Source: Gambelia wislizenii (lineage: Eukaryota > Chordata > Lepidosauria > Squamata > Crotaphytidae). Taken from it: a stretch of DNA of 64,000 bases. Position numbers and translations under genes: made by a program. This document shows, piece by piece, positions 20,716-31,534 of this stretch (positions are counted from its first letter, which is position 1; each line of letters opens with the position of its first letter). The stretch lies in the NCBI GenBank assembly GCA_030847615.1, contig JAUMIR010000002.1, positions 111,174,309 through 111,238,308 of the forward strand, given 5' to 3'. The notes beneath the pieces are model-generated. The model was not told the DNA's origin, did not search any database, and saw nothing but the letters and a program-made list of their open reading frames with translations.

Positions 20716-22010
20716 ATGGACCTCAACTGAATAAAGTTGTGGTAATGGTAGGCTAATGCTTGAGCCAAAATGAGATTGTGTAGCTGCCATGCAGTGAGGT
20801 CATTCTATACTGCTACTCACGAAAATAAGGCTGCAGTCTCATGCATACCTATTTGTGGGAGTTCATTCAACTGAACATAATAGAATTTATTTCTGTGCAA
20901 ACACAAAGGCTTTTGTTTCAAGCTATTCTTAATCTTTGCTAAACCTTATGGCTTTGTAACTAATGTTACAAGTAAATAAGAAAATGGTTTTATTGCATTA
21001 ATGTTTAAACACTTAGAAATAACTAGAGGCAATACTGTATCTCTCTCACTCTAGTAATGCATGCTGAAAACTGCTAGTGTACAGTAATACAATTCAGGAC
21101 AACTCTTATTTCAATAGTGCCTACATAGTGTTGCATTTCTGGTTTACCCCAGACAATTTTTTTTTTTTTTACATTTATGGTGCGGGGGGAGCTCATTTGG
21201 AAAGAAGAGGAAAAATAATTTAAAATAATACGCCAGCAGATAATAAAGTGAAATAGAAACTATTTATACATAAACTTCTCAAAAAGATGGTCGAACATCC
21301 AAATGTGGATCCATGCCAAGTTGAGATCTGTATGCTGTATTTTCAAAGTTTATGTAAGGTTTATGAGGTTCACTGTCCTTCAAATAACAAGTGGGTGTTG
21401 TCTTTCCAGTATTGCAGTATAAGTCTTCTAGACACAGAAAGTACACAGAGAATCCATTTCCATTGCCCAAAAGTTAATTTAGAATATTTGAGCAAACAGT
21501 TCAAAACCATATCCAAGTCTGCAAATTCAGAGATTGCTCCAAAAGGAAACTACCACTGGGCATAACCAGATCATATGTTTAACAAATGCATAAGAAGAAC
21601 TACTGCATCAATTGTTAGGAAAGTTTGGAGTACATCTAAATAAACACTGTAAAGTATAATATACAGGAGACAAGAATTTGTGCTGTTCCAGTCAAGAGTT
21701 TAAAATCTATAGATGCAGCAAATATAGGGGTCAAAGCTTCAGTCTGCTGGTTGGACAAAATAGGGTTATCAAGTCCATCATTCCATTTGTTCTTAAAAGT
21801 TCAGAATTACTTATATAAAATAAAGTATATAAAGTGAGTAGATTGCAAGGTACACAAAGGTACAGGGCCATACCTGCCATTTTGAAGAGCCTGGCATCCT
21901 ATCTCACACACTTAATCCTGCAAATGGGAGAAAGGCATCATCAGAGACAATCACTTGATCCAGAGAACAAATTGCCCTATCCGCCCAAATTTTCCATATA
22001 TAAAACTCAT
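20716..22010. other. Intergenic, no gene recognised
   Basis: AT-rich sequence with a poly-T run at 21159-21170. No supported ORF and no clear repeat boundary. Confidence 0.4.
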
Positions 22011-22014
22011 CTTT

Positions 22015-22180
22015 CTTCTTCGTGGTCTCTGTGAATCCACACATAATAGGGTTTTACTGCGCCTGCACAGAGCTTTCAGAAAGTTGTTAGAGCCTCTATA
22101 CAAAAATTTTGGTGGTAGCTTCACCCACCCTCTAATGGCCTATAAAGGCCCCCTCCTTCGCCCGTCTCCTCAGTTCCTTT
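22015..22180 (+). repeat. DIRS copy 1, left inverted terminal repeat
   Basis: Starts CTTCTTCGTGGTCTCTGTGA and runs to GTCTCCTCAGTTCC. Its reverse complement matches 27760-27890, and its first bases match 27577-27620. Confidence 0.88.
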
Positions 22181-22372
22181 TTTCCCATTGTGCAAGCAGC
22201 AACTAGGAACTTCGTTAGGGCCATTGCCTCACTTGGATCTTTATCTGGATTGATTACTCGTTTATGACCCTTGGATTGTGTGGACTTTTCTTCTTTCCTC
22301 GTGATTTGGCTACTTTCTTCGGCTTGACCCGGACTGTTTGATTACTCACGGTACTGTGTTAAAAGTTCTCTT

Positions 22373-24590
22373 GTGGACATGGGTTCTACCTCGACGGGTT
22401 TTTTCAAAACTTGCTCGGTCTGTGCCTCCAAGAAGCCTGAGTCCGACGGGCATTCTAAATGTCTTCTGTGTCTTGGAGAAGCGCATGATGCCTGTTCCTG
22501 CAGGCATTGTAAGGCCTTTACCCATCAGACACGCAGGAACAGGGATAAACGGCATAAAGCCCTATTATACGAAAATGCCTTGTCAGGCTCTTCCTCAGCA
22601 TAGAAACCAGGATGAAAATCTTCTCCAATACCAGGAACATTGGAGCACAAAGAAAGCTCCAAAGGACCCTCTAAACAGCCACAGGGCACTCCTACTACGG
22701 CCTCTTAAGTCCTCAAAAGCTAAGGACCATGGCCTCGATACCGCATCCGGTACCACCAAGCACGGGACCTTGAAAACACCTAAGGACAGGGGGGTCCGAT
22801 ACCACCACCACTACCGTGACGAGTACCGCCAGTGCTGAGAAGTCTCTCTTTTCCAAGACCAAGCCCCATGCACCAAAAGAAAAACAAAAGGCGGTCTGCC
22901 TCACTTCACCAGTGGACCCTCAGAGGGAACAGCAACTTCCACCTTCGGATTCCCGTAAAAGGGGAGTTGGGTCCCGCCTGGAACACACAGGAGGGGACTG
23001 ACAAGGAGAAAATCAGATACGATCCCCGGTACGCACGGGACGGGACCAGACTAACCTCAAGTCTCCAGTAGTATCTCCGATACAGATCAAACTCCTGGTG
23101 CATCGTGCCAGTGACTCTGGAAATGATGTTCTACTCACCAGATCTACGATTCGTGGGACTGATTCAATATCAGAGAGTGAAGTAAGAGAGTCCTCACCGG
23201 AGGTCAGGATTGTCCAGGCATCCTCCGCCTGGATTCTCACCGCAGATCCCGATCCCACCAGAGGTCATATTCCTCTTTTGGATCCTGATCTTCATACAGA
23301 TCCCAATCTCCGTTCTCGGACACCTACAACTGTGGTCCCAGCTCCCCTTCGGAAGACGATTAGTACTGAGAAGGGGACCAGAAGTACCGTGAGTACTATA
23401 AATACCATGCTGACCCTTATTATTGGGATTGGGAACCACGGTACCGCTATTGGGATGATTACTTACCACCAAGACGCCGGTACCATCATAGATGCAAAGG
23501 CTCACCACACCATACACGGTACCGCTGGAGTCTGGCATGGGACCGCACCACCAAAAGCTGTCTCTCCCCCACCAAGAGTTGATCTCCAGTGCTTCAGAAA
23601 GGGACAATGATGACCACCAGAACATCATCCACATCTAAGTCCCCTTCTCCCCAAGGTTCTCAACTGGGGAAGTCACCAACACCAGAAAAGGAGAGACCCA
23701 CAAAGTCACCAATGCAGAGGTCACCTCCTGCTAAACGCAGTAAGAGCACTACACATGACCAGCATACGAGACCCCACAAACCGGCTTCTGACAAGTCAGT
23801 TGGGTCCGTTCGCGATCCCGGTCGTCTCCTGCACTATCCTCTATGTCGAGATAACAGACGCCGTCACCCCGTGGCTTACATATTATCCTAAGCCAAATTC
23901 AGTAGGGGTGGATGCCGCGCAGCTAAAAGTAGTGGTGGATGCCGCACAGACATTGCTTTCCACCCCAATGGATAAAGAGGGAAAGAAGCTAGACACCTTA
24001 GGTCATAAAGTATATTCGTCAGCATGCTTACTAACAAAAACTGCTGCCTATTCAGCGTGCATGGGCACATACCAGAAATTTCTTTGGGATGCCCTAGTAC
24101 CTCACATCGTGAGCTTGCCTGAACGAGAACAATGCATTGTTAACTCTTAGAGAGGAGGGTCTGTCGTTGGCGAGCTATCAATGGCAAGCTGCAAAACACC
24201 TCAGAGACTGCACCGGTAAACTTGTGGCCAGTTCCATCGCACTTCGGCACCACACCTGGCTTAGATCTTCCAGCTTATCAAACACCACACGATCGAAAAT
24301 TGAAGATCTGTCGTTTGCCGAGCTGGGGCTCTTCCACACAGACACCGATGCAAAACTCGAGCACACTCATAAAATGTGAATGACAGCAAGGAAGTTTGGT
24401 CTACCACCCTCGTACCAAACTTCAAGATCTCACTTCAACAACAGACGGTATCCGTACTCCTATAGGAGACGATTCAGCCCCTCTTCTTCTTCAAATTTTC
24501 AACAGCACAGGAGATTTCACACCTCCTTTAAATCCAAGCAATTAAATAAAAAGAAACAGGACCAGCCCAAGCAGCGTGCCTGACGCTATC
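22373..24590 (+). pseudogene. DIRS gag-like region, broken frames
   Basis: Starts MDMGSTSTGFFKTCSVC. A Cys/His cluster follows (CSVCASKKPESDGHSKCLLC, then LGEAHDACSCRHCKAF), of the form C-x2-C...H-x2-C-x2-C-x4-H...C-x2-C. Next is a long Ser/Pro/Arg-rich stretch (KSPSPQGSQLGKSPTPEKER) and a structured part (TPMDKEGKKLDTLGHKVYSS, YQKFLWDALVPHIVSLPE). The end is basic (RRYPYSYRRRFSPSSSS). Several frameshifts and stops. The same modules recur in the copies at 36 and 40 kb. Confidence 0.8.
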
Positions 24591-24839
24591 TTACCCCCAC
24601 TGCCAACTGTCTCCAGCCTAGCCGACCGCCTACACGACTCTTACAACCTTTGGAGTCAAATAACATCAGACCTCTGGGTCCTCAGCATCATAGATAAAGG
24701 TTATTACATCGAATTGGACTGCCCTCCCCCTCTTGGCATGTACAGGGCCACCACACCATCCGCACACCTGATGCAAGAAATAGAAAATCTACTCAAAGGG
24801 GTATAGAGCAGGTTCCTCGATACCACATGACAAGCACCT

Positions 24840-26040
24840 TTTTTTCAAGGTAGTTCTTGGTAGACAAGAAAGACGGCGGCACCTGCCCCATTTTAGACCT
24901 CCGGGATGTCAGTACATTTATATGCCCCAAGTGTTTCAGAATGGTATCACTTTCATCCATCCTCCCGTTCCTGCACATAGGGGATTGGTTTGCTACTCTG
25001 GATCTCAAAGATGCTTATTTCCATATCCTCATCACAGCCCCACACAGGCCCTACCTGGCCTTCGCCACGGGTCACTATGCATTCCGTTTCAAGGTCCTCC
25101 CTTTTGGTCTTTGCACAGCACCAAGAATTTTTACAAAGTGCGTAGCAGTTGCGATCTCATGGCTGAGACAAAAAGGAGTTGTGGTATTCCCATACCTGGA
25201 TGACTGGCTATTCACAGCATGCTCAGCCGACAAACTCTCAAGCGACCTAAGACTCACTGTATCCTTACTAGAGGACCTTGGGTTCATGACAAACCATGAG
25301 AAGTCACACCTACAACCAACGCGCATTGTTCGCTTTATAGGGGCTACTCTGGACTCAGTTACAGGAGGTGCATACCTCCCAGACGACAGGTTCAAGATGC
25401 CGTGTAGCCCTATACGCTGCTACATAAGGAACAGGCATTCTACAGTACACACCATTCAAAAAGCTTTGGGACACATGGCTTCTACAACTTCCATGACACC
25501 GCTTGCCAGACTCAGGATGAGACCACTTCAGGCCTGGTTCATCTCAAAATTCTGCCCCTTTCGGGATGGTCCCAACAAACTCCTTTCCATCCCATGCCCC
25601 ATCCGCAATGAACTTCAGTGGTGGTTGAACCCGAGAACGGTTCAGGCGGGCGTGCCATTCACAAAGCCGCAGCCAACCAGGTCAATCATGATGGACACCT
25701 CCCTAACAGGCTGGGGAGCACACTTCCAAGATCAGGGGTTGGTGGTCCCCAGCAGAGAGAAAGCTCCACATCAACATGCTAGAACTCCTAGCAGTGTCCA
25801 AAGCACTGAAGGCATTCGAACCCTCTTTAACGGGTTACTTAGTACAAATCTCTGACAACGCCACCATGGTGTTCTACCTGAACAAGCAGTGAGGCACCTG
25901 GTTGAGGTCTCTACTAGAGCTGACTCTCTGAATATGGGCGTGGTGTATACAGTGGAAAATCTCCCTCACAGCGATTCACATTCCAGGAGACCAGAACGCG
26001 ATTGCGGACACTCTGAGCTGGACAAATACCAACAGTCACG
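24840..26040 (+). pseudogene. DIRS reverse transcriptase / RNase H
   Basis: RT blocks in order: VVDKKDGGTCPILDLRDVST, FRMVSLSSILPFLHIGDWFA, DLKDAYFHI (motif A Asp), KVLPFGLCTAPRIFTK (motif B), VVFPYLDDWLF (motif C, YLDD). RNase H follows: MDTSLTGWGAHFQDQG with the first Asp, then after a frameshift near 25760 LHINMLELLAVSKALKAFE (Glu) and ISDNATMVFYLNKQ (Asp), where a TGA interrupts. It ends near the HIPGDQNAIADTLS-like block (about 25978-26020). Clearly DIRS rather than gypsy or LINE type. Confidence 0.88.
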
Positions 26041-26500
26041 AGTGGTCTCTAGTCGATTTGGTCCTGGACGATCTCTGCAAGAAGTGGGGAACACCGTTAA
26101 TAGATCTCTTTACATCTGCGGACAATGCCAAATGCCCAACCTTCTGCTCCAGGGACCCCTGCAAGCGGGGAGGCCTCAGGAATGCGTTCCTATACAATTG
26201 GGAGGGCCCATTGGTATACGCTTTCCCCCCCTTTCCACTACTCCCAAGAGTGATTACCAAACTACAACACAACAGAGCCAGGTGCATCCAGATAACTCCA
26301 TGGTGGCCCCAACAGGTCTGGTTTTCCCCTCTACTTCTGATGACCAAAGGCCAATTCATCCATCTTCCACTGCATCTGGATCTGTTGACGATGTGGGAGG
26401 GCGGGATCCAACATCCGGACCTGACATCCATACAACTGACAGCTTTGCGAGTCACTCCCTTTGCACTCTCTCCAAACTGGCAAGAGCCATCATAGAGGCT
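26028..26500 (+). pseudogene. DIRS Dam-methyltransferase-like domain
   Basis: An open frame at 26058-26495 reads KKWGTPLIDLFTSADNAKCP, CSRDPCKRGGLRNAFLYNWE, PLVYAFPPFPLLPRVITKL and IQITPWWPQQVWFSPLL. This layout (TP, D-F-x-N, PP-F, then hydrophobic strand with PWW) matches the N6-adenine methyltransferase-like domain that DIRS elements carry after RNase H. The catalytic motif usually [DN]PP[YFW] reads FPPF, so activity is doubtful. Assignment is by motif order from memory. Confidence 0.6.
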
Positions 26501-27499
26501 GCGCAACGTCCCTCCACACTACGATCTTAGAACTATAAATGGCATAGATTCTGTGCATACTTGTCTAACCATGACCTTACCCCAGCAGCAGCAAACGAAT
26601 AACACCTGTTAGATTTCCTCGCATCTCTCTCCTCCAGAGGTTTGGCAGCCTCTTCAGTCAGAGGATATGTAGCGGCTATCTCATCTTATTTCCAAAGACA
26701 AGGAAAACAGTCTTGCTTCAGGATCCCACTAGTTCAGAGTTTTCTGAAAGGTTACAAGAACCTTCACCCACCAATCAAAGGACCAACCCCAGCCTGGAAC
26801 CTGGAATTAGTCTTGAACGCCCTATCTGGTCTACCCTTCGAATCCATGGCCACGTGTGACCTACACCTTCTCTCCATGAAAACAGCATTTTTGTGGCAAT
26901 AACTTCAGCAAGGAGAACGAAGATCCTCCATACACCAGATAGATCCTCCATAGACCAGATTTCATCCCAACAAAGTTGTGCTTTGTCTGGATGTTTCCTT
27001 CATGCCTAAAGTGTTATCTTCCTTCCACCTGAACCAGGACATTATTCTTCCTGTGTTCTTCCAGAACCCTTCATCGAGATTGGAAAAGTTCTTGCATACC
27101 CTAGATGTAAGGCGTGCGCTGTCCTATATAAACAGGACAGCACCCTTTTGTAAGACCAATCAACTCTTCGTCTGCTATGGTGGCAGCAGGAAAGGGGCCC
27201 TGGTGTCTTCTCAGCCATTCTCTAAATGCGTAGCAGCTACAATCAAGTTGACCTATGAACTGGCAGGGAAAGACATCCCACAAATGGTCCGCAGCCATTC
27301 TATGAGGGCGACGGCCACTTCGGTAGCGTTTTTGGGCGGAGTACCTATCCAAGACATATGTCGGGCCGCAACTTGGGCAACCCCACTGACTTTTGTTAAG
27401 ACTTACAAGATAGACACCTTGTCTCACTCGGACTCCAGGTTTGGGAATGCGGTTCTATACGTCTCACTGGTTCAAAGACCTCAGTTTCATGTTCAATAA
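26500..27499 (+). pseudogene. DIRS tyrosine recombinase
   Basis: N-terminal core-binding part: ASSVRGYVAAISSYFQRQGK and GYKNLHPPIKGPTP. Catalytic part: HSMRATATSVAFLGGVP (the HxxR pair) near 27295-27345, and ICRAATWATPLTFVKTYKID with the candidate nucleophile Tyr near 27405. The first catalytic Arg region (about 26890-26920) is broken by a stop after MKTAFLWQ. The element would have integrated through a circle using this enzyme. An AATAAA at 27496-27501 follows the stop. Confidence 0.8.
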
Positions 27500-27501
27500 A
27501 G
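27496..27501 (+). promoter_or_regulatory. Poly(A) signal of DIRS copy 1
   Basis: AATAAA directly after the recombinase stop. The 36-kb copy keeps AATAAA at the matching place. Confidence 0.5.
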
Positions 27502-27564
27502 TTTTGGGATTACTCCCAGTTGAATACATGTTATGGTTTCTGTTTCTGAAATGTGACAGGACAC

Positions 27565-27690
27565 CCGCCTCCATGGGGTGACCTATATGTGTGGATTCAC
27601 AGAGACCATGAAGAAGGAGGACAGGTTGCTTACCTGTAACTGTAGTTCTTTGAGTGGCCATCTGTGAATTCACACAATCCCGCCCATCCT
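27565..27690 (+). repeat. DIRS copy 1, internal complementary region
   Basis: The left half (TATGTGTGGATTCACAGAGA) complements the start of the left terminal repeat. The right half (ACAGGTTGCTTACCTGTAAC) complements the end of the right terminal repeat. This joined arrangement is the template used for circularisation in DIRS replication models. Confidence 0.85.
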
Positions 27691-27759
27691 CCCCTCCTTT
27701 GTCCTTTCTCGTGTTCTGTATATTTTGCTGCTTTTGCGGCTCTTGGGGACTGAGGAGAC

Positions 27760-27939
27760 GGGTGAAGGAGGGGGCCTTTATAGGTCATTAGAGGGTGGGC
27801 AGAGTCACCACCAAAATTTTTGTATAGAGGCTCTAATGACTTTCCAAAAGCTCTGTGCAGGCGCAGTAAAACCCTATATGTGTGAATTCACAGATGACTA
27901 CTTGAAGAACTACAGTTACAAGTAAGCAACCTGTCCTTC
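27760..27939 (+). repeat. DIRS copy 1, right inverted terminal repeat
   Basis: Reverse complement of the left repeat plus an extra outer stretch ending AAGTAAGCAACCTGTCCTTC that appears only in the internal complementary region. Confidence 0.88.
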
Positions 27940-28139
27940 TAATTTTCAATTAACTGGGAATTTTAAGTTAATTTAATATGGACAAATGGGTCAAGACACA
28001 GCATCATTATATTAGGTACCTAAGTTCCCTACCTGCTAAAAAGGTGAGCAGATAGCCCTCAATGCCAACCTCTTAAAAAGAGGCATTACACAAGAAAACC
28101 CAGTACCATCAGATATGGATGAAAAAAATCTCAAGCTAA

Positions 28140-28690
28140 AAAGGCCAGGGATGGTGACGGGCGAGAGGGAGGCTTGTCGGCCTCTCCCTGGCATTCACAA
28201 GGGGGCTCCAGGGCTTTGAAGCCTTGGAGCTGCCTCAGGAAGGCCGGGGACGGCGGCAGGCAGCTTGCCTGCCTCTCCCCAGCCTTCGCGAGGGGGCTCC
28301 GGGGCTTTGAAGCCTCGGAGCCGCCTCGGGAAGGCTGGGGGCAGCAGCGGGTGGGCGGGAAGCTTGCCGGCCACTCCCCGGCCGTTGTGAGGGGGCTCCG
28401 GGGCTTTGAAGCCTTGAAGCCGCCTCGGGAAGGCTGGGGACAGCAGCGGGAAGCTTGCCGGCCTCTCCCCGGCCTTCGCGAGGGGGCTCCAGGGCTTTGA
28501 AGCCTCGGGAAATCTGGGGACAGTGGCGGGAGGGAGGGAGGCTTGCCTGCCTCTCCCCGGCCTTCGCAAGGGGGCTCTGGGGCTTTGAAGCCACCTCGGG
28601 AAGTCTGGGGATGGCGGCAAGTGAGAGGGAGGGAGGCTTGCCGGCCTCTCCCCGGCCTTCCCAAAGCGGCTCTGGGGATTAAGAGCCCCA
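28140..28690. repeat. GC-rich minisatellite, ~90-bp unit
   Basis: About six imperfect copies anchored by GGGGCTCCGGGGCTTTGAAG near 28201, 28292, 28390, 28483, 28568 and 28668, with GGGAAGCTTGCCGGCC-type spacers. Unit lengths range from about 85 to 100. Open frames exist in several phases on both strands only because the array is GC-rich and stop-poor. Confidence 0.8.
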
Positions 28691-28839
28691 TCGTCGCTTC
28701 AGGAATGTCAGGAGGGGTGGAGGGAGTGCTGCAGAGAGGCTTTTCAGCCACCCTACACCCTCCCAAAGCCGCGACAAGGCTTGGAAAGCTCAATCACCGC
28801 TTTGGGAAGGGCAGGGGGGCTAAAAAGCACCTTTACCGC

Positions 28840-28910
28840 CAACTCCCTGCTCTCCTGGGGCTTGGATCTCCACCCCAAATGGAGCCAAGCTCCAGGAGAG
28901 CGGGGAGTTG
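28840..28910. repeat. Inverted repeat, 26-bp arms
   Basis: CAACTCCCTGCTCTCCTGGG (28840 on) pairs with CCAGGAGAGCGGGGAGTTG (to 28910), with about 19 bp of loop. Confidence 0.85.
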
Positions 28911-28926
28911 ATCGCCTGGCTTGCTC

Positions 28927-29002
28927 AGCAAGAACTCCATTTAAATCAGTTCCTCTCCCTTGCATGCAAGGGAGAGAAGCTGATTTAAATGGGGTTCTTG
29001 CT
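28927..29002. repeat. Near-perfect palindrome, 38-bp arms, no spacer
   Basis: The arms meet at TGCA|TGCA (28964/28965). The left arm begins AGCAAGAACTCCATTTAAAT; the right arm is its reverse complement with two or three mismatches. Confidence 0.85.
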
Positions 29003-29282
29003 GTGCAAACCACGAATAATCAAAACTACGAGAATGAAAGCCGTGAATGTGGAGGGGCAACTGTATATGATCCCTCAAGGAGTCGAATTTAAAAGTTCCC
29101 ATTTAACCAGATCCAAGGATATCCTGGTAACAGTTTATTGTGTATCCAGGCCAGATGTTCTCCCCCCACCCCTTTCCCCAAATAATGACAGACAAATTTT
29201 TATATTTGGAAAAAGGTATTGGTACATGATGATGTATATATATTGGCAATAAAGGCCACAACTTTATTGATAACAGCTGCAA

Positions 29283-29593
29283 TGGCTGGCTCAAATAACA
29301 TGGGTCCAGATCCAGACATTGACCAACCTCACTCTCAGTTGGCCACCAACACCACCACTGATGAAGGGGGAGGAGTCCTGGCCAGGCCCTGCATGCCTGA
29401 TGACCCCTCACCCTCCCCTTATTCACCAACCACTGGGAGGTGGGGTCTTCTTGACATTGACCATGAACTTGACAGAGACCCCCCTCCCATTACCGATGAC
29501 CTCAAATCAGGACCCATGCCAACCGCCCCCAAAGTTGTGACAGAAAGAAAATACATGCTACAAAATTACCTACAAGCCTACAACAAGAAATGA
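29283..29593 (+). other. Unrecognised proline/aspartate-rich ORF
   Basis: 103 codons from the second Met (MAGSNNMGPDPDIDQPHSQL) to TGA at 29594. The sequence is rich in Asp, Pro and Thr (DPPPITDDLKSGPMPTAPK) and ends YLQAYNKK. No family recognised. It is surrounded by repeats and lacks an obvious promoter, so a retroelement leader or chance ORF is likely. A GC-rich stretch with CCAAT (29757-29761) follows. Confidence 0.25.
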
Positions 29594-29599
29594 AGGGAG

Positions 29600-30530
29600 G
29601 GAGGGTGGCTTCAGCTCCTAAAGAGTCACTGGCCAATCTAGCACTGCAACTGGGGATATATACCCAACCACCACGCCGTAATGCAGCAGTCACAAAACTG
29701 CAGTAAAATTGCTGAAAAACTGCTGCAAAAGGCACCAGTGTTCCGCTTCCGGGGCAACCAATCAGGGCAGGGGTGACCTGCCCTGATTGACACTCACTTT
29801 TGCGCCCCTTCCCGGCCCACAGAGCAGGCCAGCCACCACGTAGGCCACAGAGGCAGCGGGGGAAGCCAGACCAAGCCCTCAAAGACCCACTGGGCAGTGG
29901 GTAAGTCCGATAGCTCTATTCAAACTGATTGCAAGCATTTGAGCAATATTTGGGAATTTATATTACTAAATAAGTAATGGCATCAAAATTTGACAGTCAA
30001 TTTTAGCCACCAGCATCAATTCAGATTCTGACCAATTCATAAAATACTGTAATCAGATAGTTCGCCAAAAAACTTAACTGAATATGAGGACAGTTCACAG
30101 ATCCCTGTCATTAAGGTCGTAACAGAAGACTGACACTTTGAGATAAACAATAAAAGATCATCAGCATAAGTCATTTTAAATTCTACAGTACATTCCAAAG
30201 AGTCATGCATGTGAATTTTAGTATTTTATCTAACAGCACAGGCCAAGGTTTCCAAATGTAAGTCACATATCAAAGGGGAAAGTCAACATTTCTATCTTGC
30301 CACTCCCAAGGACAGTGTATCGAAAAAATGGTGAATACTTATAGTTGAGGGGAACAACTGTGTTTGCCCCAGAACCCACCTGGGGCCACATGAGCTTCCA
30401 AAAATGTTGCCCTCCCCCCCCCAAAAAAATAGAAGTGGCCAGAAGTCCACTTCCACATTAAACATTTAAGGGAAAGCGGGCTGCAGCCTGTGTAAGCAGT
30501 GAATAGCTGCTTCTGGAGGGTCAGTTCACT
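29600..30530. other. Intergenic, no feature recognised
   Basis: GC-richer to 29900, then AT-rich. No supported gene. A C/A run lies at 30412-30427. Confidence 0.4.
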
Positions 30531-30531
30531 G

Positions 30532-30568
30532 GGGAGGGAGGGAGGGAGGGAGGGAGGGAGGGAGGGAG
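30532..30568 (+). repeat. (GGGA)n microsatellite
   Basis: About nine perfect GGGA units. Confidence 0.9.
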
Positions 30569-30719
30569 AAAGAAAGATGGTCTAGGAAATTGGGACAGCT
30601 TGAGGGACACCAAAAAAGCATTAGGTAGTCACAAGCACCCCCAGTTCTAAGGATACAGTGAGCTTCTAAAGGGACAAATAAATGAGTTCTAGAGCAAATC
30701 AAGCTTGAACTCTCCCTAG

Positions 30720-30980
30720 AAGCCAAGTTGACTAAGCTGAGACTTGTATTTTGGTTATATCATGAGAAGACATGACTCACTAGAAAAGACAATAATGCTT
30801 GGTAAGGTAGGAGGCAGTAGGAAAAGAGGAAGACCACAGTACAGATGGATAGACTCAATCAGGGAAGCCACAGCCCTGAGTCTGCAAGACCTGAGCAGGG
30901 CTGTTGACAGAGTGACTTGGAGGTCTCTCATTCATGGTGTTGCCATACATCGAAGTCGACTTAATGGCAGTTTGCATGTT
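30720..30980 (+). mobile_element. BovB/RTE LINE, C-terminal fragment
   Basis: Translates to YFGYIMRRHDSLEKTIMLGK, RKRGRPQYRWIDSIREAT and [20 protein letters not shown], the BovB ORF end. The tail is CATACATCGAAGTCGACTTAA. Confidence 0.8.
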
Positions 30981-31009
30981 TATACATTCTATTTGTTCCT
31001 TTACTATGA

Positions 31010-31524
31010 CTATTATTCCTCACCTGGAATACTGTGTCCAGTTCTGGGCACCACGATTCAAGAATGATATTGACATGCTAGAGCATGTCCAAGGCAACCA
31101 AAATGGTGAAAGGTCTGGAAGCCATGACCTATGAGGAGTGGCTTAGGGAGCTGAGTATGTTTAGCCTGGGGAAGAAAAGGTTAAGAGGTAACACAATAAC
31201 CATGTTTAAAAATTTGAAGGAATGTCATACTGAGGATGGAGCAAACTTGTTTTCTGCTGCTCCAGAGACTAGGACACAGAGCAATGGGTTCAAAATACAG
31301 GAAAAGAGATTCCACCCAAACATTAGGAGGAATTTCCTGATGGTAAGAGCGATTCAAAAGTGGAATGCACTGCTTCCGAGTGTGGTGGAATCTCCATCTT
31401 TGGAGGTTTTTAACAGAGGCTGGATGGTGATCTGTTGGGGGTGCTTTGATTGATATCCCTGCAGGGCAGGGAATTGGACTAGATGGCCCTTGTTGACTCT
31501 TCCAACTCTATGATTCTATGATGA
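31010..31524 (+). mobile_element. CR1 LINE, 3' fragment
   Basis: Encodes [40 protein letters not shown] and RFHPNIRRNFLMVRAIQKWN. The 3' end has GGGAATTGGACTAGATGGCC and ATTCTATGATGATTCTAT. 5'-truncated and lying directly after the BovB fragment. Confidence 0.85.
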
Positions 31525-31534
31525 TTCTATCACT

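Larger units (their letters stand above)
22012..27939 (+). mobile_element. DIRS-type retrotransposon, near complete but decayed
   Basis: About 5.9 kb. The left terminal repeat (about 22015-22180) and right terminal repeat (about 27760-27939) are inverted: both carry GGGTTTTACTGCGCCTGCAC, CTCTATACAAAAATTTTGGT and TATAAAGGCCCCCTCCTTC in opposite senses. An internal complementary region near 27565-27690 matches both outer ends. Between them come gag, RT/RNase H, a Dam-like domain and a tyrosine recombinase in the order known for DIRS elements. Frame breaks in all modules show it is inactive. Confidence 0.9.
28690..29066. repeat. Palindrome-rich half of a Tigger-like repeat
   Basis: Contains two strong inverted repeats (28840-28910 and 28927-29002) and ends CGTGAATGTGGAGGGGCAAC / TGTA, the terminus used by the element at 47258-47852. 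No matching left terminus was seen, so this copy, with the adjoining minisatellite, is probably 5'-truncated. Confidence 0.6.

Noticed and set aside
28131..28911. Several 75-220 codon ORFs on both strands
   Set aside because: They all arise from one stop-poor GC-rich minisatellite; the translations are phase-shifted versions of the same tandem unit.
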